Origin: Pontederia crassipes
Lineage: Eukaryota > Streptophyta > Magnoliopsida > Commelinales > Pontederiaceae
Assembly: GCA_030549335.1 (NCBI GenBank)
Contig: CM060188.1
Location: forward strand, 49,565,696 to 49,629,695
Direction: 5' to 3'
DNA length: 64,000 nucleotides
A program made the translations under genes and the position numbers. Below are positions 60,480 to 64,000 of this stretch, piece after piece (within the stretch, counting starts at the first letter, position 1; each line of letters starts with the position of its first letter). A model generated the notes under the pieces. It searched no databases. It was not told where the DNA came from and saw only the letters and a list, made by a program, of their open reading frames with translations.

Positions 60480-62636
60480 CTCTTCTACCAGATGGAGTTA
60501 AGAGTTCCAGCTCTGTTTGAGGGGCGTTCTGCATGTCTCAAAGGATGACATGATTGCCTTCTCGTTTCCATTTTGGTCGGAGATTTTGTCCTTCCATGCA
60601 CACTTTTCCTTTTCTGAGATGGACCTGTGGGAAAATTCAGAAGACTTGAAGAAATATTCCATATTTTTAAATGGATAAAATGCAGATGCAGCTCATATAA
60701 ATCATAGTGCACGCGTGCAAACGGTAATTTAGAACGACTGAATTTCAAACAAATGTTTGAGTTTCACCTGAGTATAAGCAAGCGTACGCCTTGTGGTTCT
60801 TCATCCGCGTTTGCATGTGATTATTGTTTCTTTTTTTCAGATTTATGAAGTGGAATTGGTTCATTGATTGATGAAGTCTTTTTTCTACATTAATTTATTA
60901 TTTCATGTTTCTGATTATCTTGTCAGCAGCAGACGAAAAATAAGTTTTGTTTTCAGCTCACTTGTGTATTTACAAGCAACCGTCGACATTGCTCCTTGGC
61001 ATACTGTGTACAGCAATGTTGAATGCACTTCCCCAACGCTTGCCCTAGTTGAAGTTAACATAATGTTAAACAATATGTAGATACGTACATATTAATGGAA
61101 ACAAAACAAATCTATAAGATAATACCAAGTCCTTAGCAAAGGTAATTGGTTTTATCACTTGAGCTCGTAAATACTGTGGGATTTTACTTTCAATTAGTGC
61201 TTGTTGTAAATTTTTTTGGTTTAACTTGCATTGTATTGGAACATTCATGAATAATCATTCTATCCTTTTTTTTTAATTAGCTTGACTGATCGAGTGGTTC
61301 AAAGTTTACAAATCTGATAGCTACTTTTAGGGGTTTTACCTTACCTTTAGGGGTGGGGTCTCCCTAAACACTTTTCGCTAACATATCTCAGAACTCTTTT
61401 TCTAGGTCATGGGAAGCTCATGTGTCTGACAGATAGAAATTAGTTTCACAGAGGGAACACGAAGAATTTGATCATCAAAATAAGACTGCATTTTTTAGTG
61501 TCAATTGCTTTCTAGAGATTAGGTATTAATTTGATGACTATTTTCCAAACTTGCATTTTTTGTATAATCAACTACTAGAGACAGCTTTTTTAGTGCTTTG
61601 TGAAAAGTTTTATCAGGGTTCAGTAGATGAAAGCAAGCTTTGTCCATAGTTTGCGTTGACCCACATGTCTCCCAAACGCAGCTTAAACCTCATGGTCTTC
61701 GAGCTTGTGGTCTGCCCACAACAATATCTGTTCTTTATATATGAAGTATTACTATGATACATTTCATAGTTTTGGTGAAGAAATAGTGAAAGATTTCATG
61801 TAAACATTGATGAAGCTGACAATTAAGATAACCTCTATGAAATCATATGAGTCAAATAGATATAAAAACTATAACAAAAAGACGTCACTTCGCAAATACA
61901 TGAAAGATGCATGGTAAACAGATAATGAATGACGTCTCTATTAACTATGTATCAATGATGAAAGGTGTGCTATGAGCACTAAATTCTAATACAATAAAAA
62001 GACAAATAAAAGGAAAAAAGATATAAGGCCTATGTTACATTAAAATAAACATTTTATCAATAAATAATAATGCTTAAGTTATTTATGTACTGTATACAAT
62101 TGAAGATGTGTAAGTTCTAATGGCTTGATAATTATGCAATAACAGTGCACATATGATGTCATGTGATATGTTAATAAAGAAGGAATGTCTTAGTTCAGTA
62201 TGATCTATTAATTCATATCGTATTGTGCGTCTGCTAATAAAGAGCACCTACAATCAACATATAGGGAGATTATGTTACAAATAGTTTCATAGGTGCTAAT
62301 AGTCCCAAAATTAATCTTTAGAGTCACTACATTGGCCACAGAATATCATTTATCACTTTTTCACTCTCATTTTAATTAGTCGAGTGCTAATAGTTCTAAA
62401 TATCATAAATTATAATTAACCTGGGTAGAAGAGCACCTATATCTTAAACTATATATTTTTTATTTTTGCATATATAAATTTAATGTCAATCACCAAAAAA
62501 TCTTGCACATGATTATTAATAATGTCTAACTAAACTTCTGGAATGATATATTATCCTACATTTTATGGGTAAAAGATATACAGTAAACTTCATAATCTCT
62601 TCCAGTATCAACTCGGTCATATATTAGAAGAAATTC
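60480..62636. other. TFIIB 3' flank and intergenic DNA
   Basis: The TFIIB 3' UTR begins at 60480. A plausible poly(A) site could not be fixed. The rest has only short chance frames and no recognised repeat. Confidence 0.45.
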
Positions 62637-63100
62637 TTGGGTGGTTGTGTGTGTGTGAGAGAGAGAGATGAGCATATGCTAACATATTCCCCCTTCTCAT
62701 ATGCATGCACGAGCAGGGAGAGGGCAGCCCCTTGCAGGAGGAGCAGCCCCTCGCGCAGACTTGGGGGCACTCGGAACATTCCGCCACGCGCGCTCTCCAA
62801 CTGCCGGCATGTGATGGCCTCTCCATCCACCCGCATGTGCGCCCCGGGCGCTCCCACCGAGACGTATCCGGCAAAGATTCCTGAGCTCGATCTCATTCCC
62901 CACACACTCCCCTCTCTCCACTCCCCCTGCGCCCGAGGAGATTCCCATGGCCGACATGAAAACTACAAACTTCCATGGACAGTGGGGATCCTCTTCGCAG
63001 ACTCTCTCTGTTTCTCTCTCATGTTATATAACTCTTTCTGGTCTTTGATGCAATTTTTCTACTCCCACGCTGCTTTTTCAGCGACGTCCAAACCATAAAA
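62637..63100. other. GC-rich island, possible leader or first exon of an unseen gene
   Basis: After a (GT)n(GA)n stretch (62645-62668), a GC-rich non-repetitive block contrasts with its AT-rich surroundings. Overlapping frames of 85-153 codons occur on both strands, so none is favoured. A pyrimidine-rich CCCTCTCTCCACTCCCCC run is followed by an ATG at 62949 opening a 35-codon frame (MADMKTTNFHGQWGSSS). This looks like a leader and start but has no recognisable product. Confidence 0.3.
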
Positions 63101-64000
63101 CAAACCCTCCAATGCGCCACTACTTCTTCCATTTTTATAAGCAGAGATCGCCAGCTCTTGGACACAGTCGAGGACAGTGCTGCTTGTCCCAAAAGTATCA
63201 TTTGATTACTACGAGTTTAACTGTACAATATCACGACTGATCGAATCACATGACCTTATTGCGTTTTATATAAATTATTATACAGGAAGAGGGAGGGAGT
63301 CCATATGGCATATACCATGCACAAACCATTTGGATACTACGTATTGAGGACCTCGGGTGCTTAATGGTATCTGTTGGCACTAAATAAAAAAAAGGCGTAA
63401 ACTGAAGGAATCATGTGGATCTTGGTTCCTAATGATCAGTTTATTGTAAACTAAGCATCGACCAGGGTTGGAAAGGGGAGCTTGTCATGAGATCTCCATT
63501 GCTAGCTAAGATGTCATTATAACCGTCCAAATAAAGTTTAATATCTTACCTTAGTGCGGAGCAGCAGGCAGAGGTGCAGGCATGCTGCAGTCTGAGCTCT
63601 GAAGGCCTTTGTTAATCCATGCCCTGCCAGTGGGAAGCCTTCAATCTTTACTGCTCATGGCAGGAGGAATGGTACATGTTGTACCATGCATCTGGCTGTC
63701 TTTTAGAACAAGTGCCACATCCACATGAGGGGAATCTTTGAGGCTGCATCAAAGTTTGCAGTCAAGGAATCTAGACACAAGAAAAACTCACTGATGCAAG
63801 GCTGCAAGCTTCCTCCATGCATGCATGCATGCATATTCAGTAAGTCAAGCTCAGATTTACCTTTCCAGAGATGTAAGTGCGAAGAACGAGAACCAGAGGC
63901 TACCAAAATCTTGAGTTACATAAACTTAGAGGAACATTAACTTGTTGTTTGCTAGATCGATCCTTCTTGGAGCAAAAACGTATAGGCTATTGTTTGTCTA
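63101..64000. other. Right-edge intergenic DNA
   Basis: No gene recognised. It contains a small perfect inverted repeat, ATGGTACA-tgt-TGTACCAT (about 63669-63687), and a GCATGCATGCATGCATGCAT run near 63818-63834. Confidence 0.4.

Noticed and set aside
63731-63749. GGAATCTTTGAGGCTGCAT, similar to miR172
   Set aside because: Two bases shorter with internal mismatches to known miR172, and no complementary star arm nearby to form a precursor hairpin.

Overview
The window is nuclear DNA from a flowering plant. It has intron-containing plant genes, AT-rich intergenic DNA, nested LTR retrotransposons, hAT, Tourist and CACTA-type DNA transposons, plant RTE-type LINE debris and a scrap of plastid ycf2. 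The protein style of the two genes and the repeat content fit a monocot outside the grasses. That placement is inference and weak.

Only two host genes can be assembled with confidence. (1) A KRP/ICK-type cyclin-dependent kinase inhibitor lies on the minus strand at 21212-21980. It has three exons and encodes 181 aa with the conserved C-terminal CDK-binding box. (2) A complete TFIIB gene lies on the plus strand at 54716-60479. It has seven exons, including a 25-nt microexon, and encodes 312 aa, the usual plant length. Every exon joins in frame with GT/AG borders. Its introns hold a 3' RTE LINE piece, a second LINE piece and a hAT MITE. The genes act in separate processes (cell-cycle braking; RNA polymerase II initiation), and nothing suggests they work together.

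Layout: 1-2238, minus-strand LTR element with almost no coding interior. 2239-3784, CACTA-like end and a Tourist-like MITE. 4241-12060, old plus-strand Ty3/gypsy remains. These are preceded by a tandem array of about 515-bp units that include a reverse-transcriptase scrap, and the array is interrupted by a 2.5-kb GC-rich block with oppositely oriented arms. A hAT-like element with another hAT MITE inside it and a plastid ycf2 fragment are also embedded. 12060-21211, AT-rich DNA with Helitron-like pieces and two further hAT MITEs. 21212-22700, the KRP gene and its GC-rich upstream region. 25286-41796, a nested pair of related, non-coding LTR retrotransposons. The inner one (26760-34891) is very young and sits inside the left LTR of the older outer one; both have perfect 5-bp target duplications. 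42480-48700, two old copia fossils on opposite strands. 48700-54200, AT-rich DNA with microsatellites. 54240-60479, TFIIB with its site-II promoter. 60480-64000, sparse sequence with one unexplained GC-rich island.

The most unusual feature is that several LTRs carry arrays of short palindromes: TTACGGCCGTAA in the inner LTR, CGGTCGACCG in the outer LTR, and looser GGCCGTAA motifs in the first element. In the two sister families of the nested pair, different palindrome sets occupy the equivalent part of otherwise related LTRs. I saw no tRNA, rRNA, CRISPR or operon-like system.
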